64,000 nucleotides of DNA from Virgibacillus siamensis (GCF_900162695.1 NZ_FUIH01000007.1:2108001-2172000), one strand, 5' to 3'; shown: positions 52,084 to 60,910, counted from the stretch's first letter. Made by a program: numbers and translations. Notes: generated by a model not told the origin, from the sequence alone.

Positions 52084-52249
52084 GATGTTACCTCCCCCGC
52101 TAAGTTTAGAACAACTAATATTCGAATAATTTAATATAAAATTCTACCACTATCAGTCAAACTTGAAAAGCTATTTTTTCAAAAAAATTAGCAGGTGCAG
52201 TCGGTTCAACCGGCGACACCTGCTTGTCTGCTAGATTTCAAGCGGATTT

Positions 52250-53035
52250 TCAGTAAAATTTTGGAACCCTGCAGGAAAAAACAGGGACATCTGCTCTGAC
52301 CTTTTTGGTAATGTCCAGCGAAATGGAACTGCTAATGGTTTGCTCCGTCAATCCATCCCCTTCTGCCTGGACGGTTCCCCATGGGTCAATTACCATCGAA
52401 GTACCGGCATATTCCACCCCATTATATGCTCCGATACTATTGCTCGATACAATAAACATTTGATTTTCGATTGCCCGTGCCAGCTGCAAAACCCGCCAAT
52501 GCTCTTTTCTGGCAGTCGGCCATTCAGCAACAACATGAACAACTTGCGCACCGTCAAGCGCCAGTTTCCGCATCAATTCGGGAAAGCGAAGGTCATAGCA
52601 AATAATCAGGCCCATTTTAACACCGTCAAGCTCAAAAACTTCAGCGTGATTTTCTCCGCCAGTGAGGTATTTCGGTTCATCGAGCATCGGGACAAGATGA
52701 ATTTTATCATAACGATAAATGGCCATACCGCTTCGGTCTATCGCAATACTGGAATTATAAATTTTCCCCTCTTTACGGTTTGCAAAGGATCCGCCAATAA
52801 TATTAACCTCATATTTTTTGGCCAGATTGCATAAAAAACTGCTTGTGGGTTCTCCGTCATTGTCCGCATAATCCGGGAGCTCAGGCAATGTATAACCCGT
52901 CGTCCACATTTCCGGAAGCACAACAATATCCGGTTGCTCAAGCTTCACTGCCCGCTCCAGCCAGGCTGCAACCTTCCCCCTGTTAGCAGCAGGATCCCCG
53001 GGAATCACGTCCATTTGATAGATACTGTACCTCAT
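52250..53035 (-). CDS. Nitrilase-family amidase (MtnU/omega-amidase-like)
   Basis: The 261-residue carbon-nitrogen hydrolase has the triad Glu in VVLPEMWTTG, Lys in YRYDKIHLVP and Cys in LIICYDLRFPE. WTTGYTLPELPDYADNDGE and AEWPTARKEHW resemble B. subtilis MtnU. Omega-amidases hydrolyse 2-oxoglutaramate made by glutamine transaminases such as MtnE (at 38412), though the genes are separate here. The start at 53035 has GGAGGG 7 nt upstream. A dispersed palindromic repeat separates it from the regulator gene. Confidence 0.8.
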   Translation of the reverse strand: MRYSIYQMDVIPGDPAANRGKVAAWLERAVKLEQPDIVVLPEMWTTGYTLPELPDYADNDGEPTSSFLCNLAKKYEVNIIGGSFANRKEGKIYNSSIAIDRSGMAIYRYDKIHLVPMLDEPKYLTGGENHAEVFELDGVKMGLIICYDLRFPELMRKLALDGAQVVHVVAEWPTARKEHWRVLQLARAIENQMFIVSSNSIGAYNGVEYAGTSMVIDPWGTVQAEGDGLTEQTISSSISLDITKKVRADVPVFSCRVPKFY

Positions 53036-53057
53036 CCAAAATCCCTCCAACACAAAC

Positions 53058-53091
53058 ATTTTTCGACAAAATTCAGGTGGTGCCAGGAACC
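53058..53091. repeat. Dispersed repeat, CGACAAAATTCAGGTGGTGCC type
   Basis: ATTTTTCGACAAAATTCAGG followed by TGGTGCCAGGAACC belongs to the same family as 31343-31377 and 49366-49405. It is in the short gap between the regulator and the amidase gene. Confidence 0.7.
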
Positions 53092-53095
53092 TAAG

Positions 53096-53647
53096 TTAGT
53101 CAATAAAAACAGTCAGTACTTTAGCCGGTGCGTTATCCACAGGTACAAACAGATGCGGTTTTTCACCTCTAAAATATGCACTGTCGTCTTGTTCCATAAA
53201 GTGTTTGGTTCCGTCATAGTACAAATAGATGGAGCCTTCAAGAATGTAGATGAATTCATCCTGTGTATGTGTATACGCAGCATGCCGTACATTCGTATCC
53301 TTTGGAGTTACATGCACAATTGTCGGCTCAATCCCGGTGAACTGTGAACGGTTAGCGAGCAGTTCATACGAGTACCCCATATTTTCATCCCCGACTCTGG
53401 ATGGACGCTCTTTCTTATGAAGCAGCACAAGATCCTTATCTTCCTTGTCATCAAGAATCCACGTCAGCGGTACATTCAGCGAATCACTGATTTTGGAAAG
53501 CGTTGCAATCGCAGAAGATGTTTGACCATTTTCAATTTTGGAAAGTAAACTTTTGGAAATGTCGCACTCATCCGCTACCTGCTGTTGCGTTTTCTTTTGC
53601 TTCAATCGTAATTGTTTGATCTTTTTTCCGATATAATCCAGCTTGAT
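53096..53647 (-). CDS. XRE-family regulator with C-terminal cupin domain
   Basis: The protein has an N-terminal helix-turn-helix (QQQVADECDISKSLLSKIEN) and a C-terminal cupin (about 100-180, HTQDEFIYILEGSIYLYYDG), a layout used by regulators that sense small metabolites. The conserved first helix (YIGKKIKQLRLKQKKT) lies upstream of the first ordinary start codon (TTG at 53605), so translation must begin earlier. In frame there are only ATT, ATC (53647) and CTG (53641). ATC has AGGAG 9 nt upstream and is used here with caution. The gene follows the HMG-CoA lyase gene by 50 nt, so it probably controls mevalonate breakdown. Confidence 0.75.
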   Translation of the reverse strand: MKLDYIGKKIKQLRLKQKKTQQQVADECDISKSLLSKIENGQTSSAIATLSKISDSLNVPLTWILDDKEDKDLVLLHKKERPSRVGDENMGYSYELLANRSQFTGIEPTIVHVTPKDTNVRHAAYTHTQDEFIYILEGSIYLYYDGTKHFMEQDDSAYFRGEKPHLFVPVDNAPAKVLTVFID

Positions 53648-53697
53648 TGCAATCCTCTCCTATAAAGCAGGAAGCATTTAACAGTTTTTCACATGAC

Positions 53698-54600
53698 TTA
53701 TTTGGCACTGGCATATGCCAGTGACTTACTTGGCAATTCTTTACCAAGTTTATTCTGAATGAAAAATGCTGCTTCCTCGATTTTACGTTCATTGATACCT
53801 GTATTTATGCCAAGCCCGTGTAATAAATATAATACATCATTTGTCGCCACATTTCCTGCAGCCCCCGGGGCATATGGACATCCTCCCAGTCCGCCGACTG
53901 CACTGTCAAACCGGGTGATGCCATATCGGAGTGACGTCATAATATTGGCGATTGCCATGCCCCTTGTATTGTGAAAATGCATAATGATTTTATCTTCCGG
54001 AAAACGGGCGAGTACTTTTTCCAGCAATGCTTCCACCTGCGACGGAACCGCTGAGCCGATTGTGTCCCCAAGTGAAATATTATCTGCGCCATATTCAAAA
54101 AGCTGATCACAAACACGGATTACCTGTTCCGGGCTGACTTTTCCTTCATACGGACAGTCAAACACTGTTGAAACATAGCCGGTCACACGTTTTCCCGCTT
54201 TTTTTGATGCATGAATCACTTCACCCAAAACCGGATACGTTTCGTTAATTGATTTGTTGATATTATTCCTGTTATGCGTTTCACTCGCTGACATAAATAC
54301 GGAAGATCCGTCAATATCGGCCTCCAAAGCATACTCCAGCCCTTTCATATTCGGGACAAGTGCTGAGTAAGAGACATCCGGATTACGCGTTATCCGTCTG
54401 CCAAGTTCACGTGCATCAGCTAATGCAGGAATCCATTTCGGATTAACAAAAGATGAAATTTCAATCTCCTTCACGCCCGATTCGGAAAGTTTATTAACCC
54501 AGTCAACTTTATCCTCCGTTGGGATCCACGTTTTCTCGTTTTGCAGTCCATCCCTCGGACCGACCTCTTTAAGTTGAACATATTTTGGCCATTGTACCAT
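53698..54600 (-). CDS. Hydroxymethylglutaryl-CoA lyase
   Basis: The 300-residue TIM-barrel HMGL-family protein has the start EVGPRDGLQNE, metal/substrate residues in HFHNTRGMA, and the catalytic-cysteine loop GGLGGCPYAPGAAGN, a close match to the HMG-CoA lyase signature. It splits HMG-CoA into acetyl-CoA and acetoacetate. It begins 2 nt after the HMG-CoA reductase gene, which strongly suggests a two-step mevalonate breakdown route. No leucine-breakdown carboxylase genes are near. Confidence 0.9.
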   Translation of the reverse strand: MVQWPKYVQLKEVGPRDGLQNEKTWIPTEDKVDWVNKLSESGVKEIEISSFVNPKWIPALADARELGRRITRNPDVSYSALVPNMKGLEYALEADIDGSSVFMSASETHNRNNINKSINETYPVLGEVIHASKKAGKRVTGYVSTVFDCPYEGKVSPEQVIRVCDQLFEYGADNISLGDTIGSAVPSQVEALLEKVLARFPEDKIIMHFHNTRGMAIANIMTSLRYGITRFDSAVGGLGGCPYAPGAAGNVATNDVLYLLHGLGINTGINERKIEEAAFFIQNKLGKELPSKSLAYASAK

Positions 54601-54602
54601 AT

Positions 54603-55865
54603 TTATTCCTCCTCGTTTAGTGACTGAATAATTTCCTTAATATCATCAAATCCATATTTACCTTGTTCAGATGCTATTCTGACCACATCATCAATCTGGT
54701 TCGTTTTTGCCCCTGCCATCGAAGCCATGTTTCTTGCGTGCAGTTTCATATGTCCCTTTTGAATACCATCGCCCGCCAATGCTTTTAAGGCAGCAAAATT
54801 TTGTGCCAGCCCCACCGATGCAATAATGCCTGCGAGTTGTTCGGCTGTTTTAGCCCGTAATATTTTAGCTGACAGTTTTGCCACCGGATGGGATTGGGTT
54901 GCACCGCCAATCAAACCGACTGCAAGCGGTATTTCGATTGTTCCGGATAACGAGTCTCCCTCCCGTTCCCACTGTGTCAGCGCTTGATATCGTCCTGACA
55001 CTGATGCATATGCATGTGCACCTGCCTCAATTGCTCGTGTATCATTTCCCGTAGCAAGTACAACCGCGGAAATGCCGTTCATGATTCCTTTATTGTGTGT
55101 AGCGGCACGATACGGATCAGCCACCGCTAACTCGCAGGCACTTAAAAACGTTGCCATTTTCGTTTCATCACCCTGAAACGGATTATGAAATGTTGCCCTG
55201 GCACGTACTAGCCGCTTATCAGCCAGATTGGATAAAATTCGCAGCACAACGTTACCACCGGTTATTTTTTCCACCATTGGTGTTGCTGCTTCAGCCATCG
55301 TATTTACTGCATTGGCACCCATCGCATCTTTCGTGTCAATGAGCAAATGGATGACAACCATCTTTTCACTGCTTCCCTGGATGACCTGTACATCAAGATC
55401 TTTGGCACCGCCCCCGAATGATACAAGGGTCTGATCCATTTTGTTGCACAATTCAAGGATATCTTCTTTGTTTTCGTATACCTTTGCCATTGCTGCGTAT
55501 GGATTCTTCAAATTGGTAACCTGGATTTGTCCTCGCATAATCGATCCGGAGTATGATGTTGAAAACCCGTTCGTATCATACGTAAACTTTGCTGCATGGC
55601 TTGCTGCTGCAATCACTGAAGGTTCTTCCGTTGCCATTGGAATAAACAAATCTTCCCCATCCACTCTAAAATTAACCGCAACTCCAAGTGGAACCGGCAA
55701 ACAGCCAATCACATTTTCCACCATCCGGTCAGCATCTTCTGCGGTAAATCTATGTTTTCCACTGATCAATTTTTTCTCATTCTCTGTCAAGCCAAGATGT
55801 CCCGCTATCATTTCCAGTCTCTGTTCCGGTGACAGTTTGTAAAAACCAGGCACACGTGACGTCAC
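54603..55865 (-). CDS. Hydroxymethylglutaryl-CoA reductase, class II (degradative type)
   Basis: The 420-residue class II HMG-CoA reductase has the N-terminal MTSRVPGFYKLSPEQRL, NCBI-type motifs MATEEPSVIAAASHAAK, DAMGANAVNTMAEA, GNDTRAIEAGAHAYA, and a C-terminal His region (MKLHARNMA). In this class (Pseudomonas mevalonii MvaA) the enzyme oxidises mevalonate to HMG-CoA; in some Gram-positives it works in synthesis. Coupling to HMG-CoA lyase and absence of mevalonate kinase genes favour breakdown. The start is GTG at 55865 after GGAGGG. Confidence 0.9.
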   Translation of the reverse strand: MTSRVPGFYKLSPEQRLEMIAGHLGLTENEKKLISGKHRFTAEDADRMVENVIGCLPVPLGVAVNFRVDGEDLFIPMATEEPSVIAAASHAAKFTYDTNGFSTSYSGSIMRGQIQVTNLKNPYAAMAKVYENKEDILELCNKMDQTLVSFGGGAKDLDVQVIQGSSEKMVVIHLLIDTKDAMGANAVNTMAEAATPMVEKITGGNVVLRILSNLADKRLVRARATFHNPFQGDETKMATFLSACELAVADPYRAATHNKGIMNGISAVVLATGNDTRAIEAGAHAYASVSGRYQALTQWEREGDSLSGTIEIPLAVGLIGGATQSHPVAKLSAKILRAKTAEQLAGIIASVGLAQNFAALKALAGDGIQKGHMKLHARNMASMAGAKTNQIDDVVRIASEQGKYGFDDIKEIIQSLNEEE

Positions 55866-55903
55866 AACAATCCCTCCTCATTGAATGCGCTTACAACATT
55901 TTC

Positions 55904-55961
55904 ATTCAATATTCGACAATTATATTCTATTTTGGTTTCGTGTCATTCAACATTGTTGAAT
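55904..55961 (-). promoter_or_regulatory. Palindromic operator pair downstream of the HMG-CoA reductase promoter
   Basis: ATTCAACATTGTTGAAT (55945-55961) is a perfect 17-nt palindrome beginning 3 nt after the -10 box. A degenerate copy ATTCAATATTCGACAAT lies at 55904-55920, exactly 41 nt (about four helical turns) away. This layout suits repressor binding with looping or cooperativity, probably by the XRE-cupin protein. Confidence 0.65.
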
Positions 55962-55963
55962 AA

Positions 55964-55993
55964 ATTATATAATGAATTTTCGCAAATTGTCAA
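55964..55993 (-). promoter_or_regulatory. Sigma-A promoter of the mevalonate operon
   Basis: On the minus strand TTGACA (55993-55988), 18-nt spacer and TATAAT (55969-55964), both perfect consensus boxes. Confidence 0.8.
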
Positions 55994-55998
55994 TGAGT

Positions 55999-56121
55999 AT
56001 GTTTAAGCAGAAATGCAGTGGACTTTTGAGCGGAAAAATAGTGAACTTGGGCCGATTTGGTGTGAACTTAAGCCAAGTAAAACCGGATTGGAGCCGAATT
56101 TGATCAAACTTAAGCGAATTC
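55999..56121. repeat. Short-period array, core GAACTTAAGCC, mostly 21-nt spacing
   Basis: Cores lie at 56020 (GGACTT), 56043 (GAACTT), 56064 (GAACTT), 56085 (GGATTG) and 56106 (AAACTT). Steps are 23, 21, 21 and 21. Each core is followed by a GCC/GCG and an AATTT-like end. A possible first unit (GTTTAAGC) lies near 56001. It fills the gap between thrB and the mevalonate operon promoter. Confidence 0.75.
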
Positions 56122-56132
56122 ATTATTATAGC

Positions 56133-56170
56133 AAAAAATAGCCTGAGCTTTCTTTCAGCTCAGACTATTT
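56133..56170 (-). terminator. Terminator of the hom-thrC-thrB operon
   Basis: On the minus strand AATAGTCTGAGCT and AGCTCAGGCTATT pair (one mismatch), followed by TTTT. The left arm contains the thrB stop codon. Confidence 0.85.
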
Positions 56171-57055
56171 TCCCACCTGCAATCCGGTCATATCTATTTC
56201 TAATACAGCTATCTTATAATCAGGAAGCTTCCGTCGCATATGATCGCGAACCAATTTTCCTTCAGCTTCCGGAACAAATGAAATCATTGATGGTCCGGCA
56301 CCGCTTATGATGGAACCGAATGCACCAGCTTTTTTTGCTTCGTTCCGGATCAGTTCATAGTTTGGAACAACGCCTGCCCGGTATGGCTCATGAAACAAAT
56401 CCTGTTCCATCATACGTCCGGCAAGTCGATAGTCACTTACCAGCAATGCCGCCACCATAACATTACTGACAGCACTTGCGGACGAAGCATAATTCCTTAG
56501 AAAAGATTCGGGAACAAGCTGCCGCGCTTTTTCTGTTTTTAATTCTGTATCGGGTATATGGACAACAAGCCCCAATTCTGGGGTGGACACCTGTATATGC
56601 TCGATTCGTTCTTCCGTAACGGCACTGAATACAATACCACCGTATAAGGCTGGTGCGATATTATCCGGATGCCCCTCCAGTTCTGTACCATACTGCAATT
56701 TCTGCTCGTCGGTTAATCCTATTTCACAGAGCTGATTAGCCATTTCAATTCCTGCCAACACAGCCGATGCACTGCTGCCAAGCCCGCGTGCAAGCGGAAT
56801 ATCACTTTCCACGACCACTTTACAGCTTGGCAGCTGTTTTTGATGTCGTTCTGCTGTTTGCTTCGCAGTTTGAAAAATGAGGTGATCCGCATCATTCTCC
56901 ACTGGCGGCAGGTATGGTGACTCATGGAAAAATTCCCAGCGTTCCTGCACCTCAACGTGCAATGTTAAATAGAGATTTACCGCCATCCCGCACGAGTCGA
57001 AGCCCGGCCCGAGATTACCGGATGAGCCGGGGATGGACATACTGAATTTATTCAT
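56165..57055 (-). CDS. thrB: Homoserine kinase
   Basis: This 296-residue GHMP kinase phosphorylates homoserine. The ATP loop PLARGLGSSASAVLAGIEMA (about 88-107) and the start IPGSSGNLGPGFDSCG are diagnostic. It overlaps the thrC stop by 4 nt (ATGA), so translation is coupled. It is the last gene of the threonine operon. Confidence 0.95.
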   Translation of the reverse strand: MNKFSMSIPGSSGNLGPGFDSCGMAVNLYLTLHVEVQERWEFFHESPYLPPVENDADHLIFQTAKQTAERHQKQLPSCKVVVESDIPLARGLGSSASAVLAGIEMANQLCEIGLTDEQKLQYGTELEGHPDNIAPALYGGIVFSAVTEERIEHIQVSTPELGLVVHIPDTELKTEKARQLVPESFLRNYASSASAVSNVMVAALLVSDYRLAGRMMEQDLFHEPYRAGVVPNYELIRNEAKKAGAFGSIISGAGPSMISFVPEAEGKLVRDHMRRKLPDYKIAVLEIDMTGLQVGK

Positions 57056-58113
57056 GAGCGCACCTTGCCAAGCACATAATCAACTACAGTATCTTCATCA
57101 TTCGGAAGGGAAACAGGGTCCACATGCACCTGCTCCATCGCTGTCTGTGGATCTTTCAACCCATTACCTGTTAACACAGCTGCAACAGTACTGCCTTTCG
57201 CAATGCTTCCCGACCGGCATTCTTTGATCAACCCGGCAATGGAGGCACACGAACCTGGTTCCGCAAAAATACCTTCCTTACGTGTCAGCAGTTGAAATGC
57301 TTCCATAATTTCCGCATCCGTTACGGCATCTATTTTTCCGTGTGATTCATCCCGTGCCGCAACAGCCAGTTCCCAGCTGGCTGGATTTCCGATACGTATA
57401 GCTGTGGCAACAGTTTCCGGACTCGTGATAACTTGATCAGTTGTGATTGCCGCTGCTCCTTCTGCTTCGAAACCGAACATTCGCGGCAAACCGGTATTTT
57501 TAACTTGATCATATTCTTTAAATCCTTTCCAGTATGCGCTGATGTTCCCGGCATTGCCAACCGGTATTGCAAGAACATCCGGTGCTGATCCAAGAAAATC
57601 ACACACTTCAAATGCAGCTGTTTTTTGCCCTTCCAGCCGGTATGGATTTACAGAATTCACAAGTGTGACCGGTGTTTGCTCCGTAATTTTTCGGACCATT
57701 CGAAGCGCGTCATCGAAATTGCCTTCAATCTCAATAATTTCAGCACCATACATTTTTGCCTGGGCCAGTTTCCCAAGCGCAATTTTTCCTTTCGGGATAA
57801 TAATCAGTGCATGCATACCAGCTTTGGCTGCATATGCCGCTGCTGATGCCGATGTGTTGCCTGTTGATGCACAAATGATCGATTTGCTGCCTTCTTCTGC
57901 TGCCTTGGCAACCGCAACAACCATCCCCCGGTCTTTAAACGAGCCGGTTGGATTGGCACCTTCCACTTTCCCGTATAACGTAATGCCAAGCTCCGCAGAT
58001 AAATTTTCGAAATAGATCAGTGGTGTATTCCCTTCATGCAGTGTCAAACCCGGTATAGTCTCGAACACTGGTAAAAATGCTTTGTAGTGATCAATTATTC
58101 CACGCCAATTCAT
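57052..58113 (-). CDS. thrC: Threonine synthase
   Basis: This 353-residue fold-type II PLP enzyme has its PLP lysine in PTGSFKDRGMVVAV, with ICASTGNTSASAAAYAAK and IPVGNAGNISAYW around the phosphate. It converts O-phosphohomoserine to threonine. It overlaps hom by 4 nt. The lysine in GSFKDRG and the short N-terminal arm place it with the Bacillus-type enzymes. Confidence 0.95.
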   Translation of the reverse strand: MNWRGIIDHYKAFLPVFETIPGLTLHEGNTPLIYFENLSAELGITLYGKVEGANPTGSFKDRGMVVAVAKAAEEGSKSIICASTGNTSASAAAYAAKAGMHALIIIPKGKIALGKLAQAKMYGAEIIEIEGNFDDALRMVRKITEQTPVTLVNSVNPYRLEGQKTAAFEVCDFLGSAPDVLAIPVGNAGNISAYWKGFKEYDQVKNTGLPRMFGFEAEGAAAITTDQVITSPETVATAIRIGNPASWELAVAARDESHGKIDAVTDAEIMEAFQLLTRKEGIFAEPGSCASIAGLIKECRSGSIAKGSTVAAVLTGNGLKDPQTAMEQVHVDPVSLPNDEDTVVDYVLGKVRS

Positions 58114-59414
58114 TGCGCCATTCCTCCCTCAATGCGATAACTGCTTTTTACTTCTTCCACAACATCGTTTGTTTGCAAATTTTCAAGTGCTTTCCCGATT
58201 TTATCCTGTGTTGTTTCATGTGTTACGATGATTACTTCCGCAGTTCCATTATCCTGCTTTTTAGGAACCTGCAAAATCCGTTCAAAGCTTATATCAAGTT
58301 CATTGAAAATTGACGATATTATCGTAAATGACCCTGCCACGTCTTGTACATGCAGCCTGACATAATAACTTCCGAACCGCTGATGAGACGCAAGGATTTT
58401 CTTTTCATAACTTGGTTCCAAATAACTTTTGCCCTGAATTCCAGTTATCATATTCTTTACTACAGCTGCGACGTCCGACATAACAGCTGCAGCAGTCGGC
58501 AGGCTTCCCGCACCAGGTCCGTAATACATTGTCTCCCCAACAGCGGCACTGTTTACAAAAACCGCATTATTTTCATTTTTTATCGCTGCGAGAGGGTGTT
58601 TTTCCGGTAAAAATACTGGTTCCACACCGACTTCAACCTGATGGTCGCGAACTTGGGTTACACCAACAAGTTTCATCGTCAGACCAAGTCTTCTGCCAAA
58701 CTTCAGATCATCCACCGGAAAATTCCGGATCCCCCGCACTTCCACATCAGCTAAGTCTACAGGAACCGAAAAGGCAAGTCTGGCAAGAATAGCCATTTTT
58801 CTGGCAGCATCAAGTCCATCCACGTCACCGGATGGATCTGCTTCAGCAAAACCAAGCTCTTGCGCTTTCTGCAATGCATCTTCATATGCAAGACCCTCAT
58901 CATCCATCTTTGTTAAAATGTAATTCGTTGTTCCATTCACAATCCCTGTGATTTTTTGGATTTCATCAGCGATAAGACCATCTTTAACCGTACGGATAAT
59001 CGGAATCCCGCCTGCAACACTTGCCTCATACAACAAATCGCATTGATTGCGGGAAGCGGCATTTTCAAGCTCTGTCCCATGCAAGGCCATTAAATCTTTA
59101 TTAGCGGTCACAACGTGCTTTTTATGTTGGAACGCTTTTTTCAAATAGTCCCGTGTCTGCTCGATACCACCCATTACTTCAATCACAATATCAATTTCCG
59201 GATCCTCCAATATATCCTCAACATGAACAGTGAGCAGTTTCGAATTGACTTGGATATCGCGATGCTTATCCGGATCCACGACTAAAATGCGCTTTACGGT
59301 AATATCACAGCCAAGTTGGTGCTGCAATTTTTCCCGGTGATTTTCAATTAACCGGAAAACTCCCATACCAACTGTTCCAAACCCCATAAGACCGACAGAA
59401 ATTCCTTTTTCCAT
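58110..59414 (-). CDS. hom: Homoserine dehydrogenase
   Basis: The 434-residue protein has an NAD(P) domain (GLMGFGTVGMGVFRLI), a catalytic domain with VNGTTNYILTKM and GFAEADPSGDVDGLDAARK, and a C-terminal ACT domain (about 355-430) for threonine feedback. It reduces aspartate semialdehyde to homoserine. First gene of hom-thrC-thrB behind a T-box leader with a threonine specifier. Confidence 0.96.
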   Translation of the reverse strand: MEKGISVGLMGFGTVGMGVFRLIENHREKLQHQLGCDITVKRILVVDPDKHRDIQVNSKLLTVHVEDILEDPEIDIVIEVMGGIEQTRDYLKKAFQHKKHVVTANKDLMALHGTELENAASRNQCDLLYEASVAGGIPIIRTVKDGLIADEIQKITGIVNGTTNYILTKMDDEGLAYEDALQKAQELGFAEADPSGDVDGLDAARKMAILARLAFSVPVDLADVEVRGIRNFPVDDLKFGRRLGLTMKLVGVTQVRDHQVEVGVEPVFLPEKHPLAAIKNENNAVFVNSAAVGETMYYGPGAGSLPTAAAVMSDVAAVVKNMITGIQGKSYLEPSYEKKILASHQRFGSYYVRLHVQDVAGSFTIISSIFNELDISFERILQVPKKQDNGTAEVIIVTHETTQDKIGKALENLQTNDVVEEVKSSYRIEGGMAQ

Positions 59415-59437
59415 GTTTTCACCTCATTTATAAAATA

Positions 59438-59735
59438 TAAAAAGACTCTTCACGCCCCCATAATTCCGGTATTAACCAAAATTATCGGGACGAAAAGAGT
59501 CTTCCTTCCGTGGTTCCACCCAATTTTATAGCACTATTGAAAATGCTACCTCATGTGACTGCATGCAGTCCGGTTTTGATAACAGGTGAGCAATCACCCG
59601 GCCTGACCTACTGGGAAATCCCGTTCGGCCCGGCACTCAGAGATGGTGTTGGAGCAGCATATACTTTCGGGATCCCAGCACCCCCGAATCTCTGTGAATA
59701 TAAAAATTGCCCCTCGTTCTCCTCATCGATTTCAA
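59438..59735 (-). promoter_or_regulatory. T-box riboswitch (threonine specifier) of the hom operon
   Basis: On the minus strand the leader contains stem I (ACAGAGATTCGGGGGTGCTG), the specifier segment CAACACCATCTCTGAGTG with ACC (Thr) at 59647-59645, the T-box GGGTGGAACCA (59521-59511), and a long terminator (AAGACTCTTTTCGTCCCGAT with its complement, then TTTTT, about 59503-59440). A promoter TTGACC-17-TATGAT lies just upstream, at about 59785-59757. Uncharged tRNA-Thr would allow read-through. Confidence 0.92.
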
Positions 59736-59899
59736 AAAATTATATTGCGAACAATCATATACCGTTTTTGTCATCAGGTCAACCTTTTTTTAAATATTTT
59801 TGCAGCAACTTGTAAATGCAAAAGTTTTAACCCTTCATAAAAGCTGATTTAAGAAGGACTTTATTTTTCTGCTGAGACTCTATTTTATAAAAATACTAC

Positions 59900-59928
59900 T
59901 TGAAAATTTTTATAAGAAGTCATATAAT
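59900..59928 (+). promoter_or_regulatory. Promoter of tRNA-Ala
   Basis: TTGAAA (59900-59905), 17-nt spacer, TATAAT (59923-59928), 16 nt before the tRNA. Confidence 0.75.
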
Positions 59929-59944
59929 AAATATCGGAGTCAAC

Positions 59945-60017
59945 GGGGCATTAGCTCAGTTGGGAGAGCGCTTCGCTGGCAGCGAAGAGGTCATCGGTTC
60001 GAGCCCGATATGCTCCA
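59945..60017 (+). tRNA. tRNA-Ala (GGC anticodon)
   Basis: Acceptor GGGGCAT/ATGCTCC with the G3-T70 wobble that marks alanine tRNAs, D-arm GCTC-AGTTGGGA-GAGC, anticodon stem CTTCG/CGAAG with loop CTGGCAG (anticodon GGC), T-arm ATCGG-TTCGAGC-CCGAT. CCA is not encoded (TCA follows). Confidence 0.95.
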
Positions 60018-60021
60018 TCAT

Positions 60022-60058
60022 AAAGTGCAATTCCTGATTACGGGAATTGCACTTTTTT
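60022..60058 (+). terminator. Terminator of tRNA-Ala
   Basis: AAAGTGCAATTCC pairs with GGAATTGCACTTT, followed by T residues. Confidence 0.92.
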
Positions 60059-60142
60059 TGGAATGCAATAATAATGCGATGTCACACGTTTAATAACAAA
60101 TAAAACACCTTTCCCACATTACCAGGAAAAGGTGTTTTTTAC

Positions 60143-60895
60143 TTATTGTGACGGATTCAATATCCGCTGCAGGAATTGCTTGGTACGTTCCTCTTTTGGA
60201 GCCCTTAGAACTTCACTAGGCGGGCCCTGCTCGACAATGTAGCCGCCATCCATGAAAATCACTTCATCCGATACCTGTTCGGCAAATTGCAATTCATGCG
60301 TGACAACCGCCATTGTCCAATTTTCTTTCGCCAAATCCTTCATGACAGATAAGACATCACCAATTAATTCGGGGTCAAGCGCCGATGTTGGTTCATCAAA
60401 CAACATCAGTTCCGGTTCAATGGCCAATGCTCGCGCTATGCCGACTCGCTGCTGCTGCCCGCCGGAAAGCTGGTGTGGATAAAGATCTGCTTTATCTTTC
60501 AGACCAACCTTTGTCAAAAGCTCAAGTGCGCGCTCCCGCTCTTTTCCCTTATTACGCCTCTGTACAATAACAGGGCCTTCCGTCACATTTCCCAGTGCAG
60601 TTTTGTGCGGGAAAAGATTATATGACTGGAATACCATGCCTGACTTTCGGCGCAGCTTTAGAACATCCTTTTTTGTCATTTTTTTGGAGAAATCCAGTTT
60701 GAATCCATCATGAAATGTATATGTCCCCTGGTCAGGTAGTTCTAATGCATTCAGGCAACGCAATAACGTTGTTTTTCCTGAACCGGATGGACCGATAATC
60801 GACAGGACTTTTCCTTTTTCAATCGTGATATTTAATTCCTTCAAAACTTCCAGGGAACCAAATGATTTGGATAACCCTTCTATATTTAAATACAC
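60143..60895 (-). CDS. Amino acid ABC transporter ATP-binding protein (cystine-type)
   Basis: This 250-residue ATPase has Walker A GPSGSGKTTLLRCLNALE, Q-loop FQSYNLFPH, signature LSGGQQQRVGIARA, Walker B LMLFDEPTSALDPE and switch His in VTHELQFAEQ. LRCLNALE is typical of polar amino acid importers. The start is uncertain: GTG at 60907 overlaps AGGAGG, while GTG at 60895 gives the natural MYLNIEGLSKSFG. It forms an operon with the permease and binding protein upstream. Confidence 0.9.
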   Translation of the reverse strand: MYLNIEGLSKSFGSLEVLKELNITIEKGKVLSIIGPSGSGKTTLLRCLNALELPDQGTYTFHDGFKLDFSKKMTKKDVLKLRRKSGMVFQSYNLFPHKTALGNVTEGPVIVQRRNKGKERERALELLTKVGLKDKADLYPHQLSGGQQQRVGIARALAIEPELMLFDEPTSALDPELIGDVLSVMKDLAKENWTMAVVTHELQFAEQVSDEVIFMDGGYIVEQGPPSEVLRAPKEERTKQFLQRILNPSQ

Positions 60896-60910
60896 CTCTG
60901 ACCGCACCTC

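Noticed and set aside
53096..53605. Regulator gene starting at TTG 53605
   Set aside because: It would remove the conserved first helix of the DNA-binding domain, which is encoded in frame just upstream.
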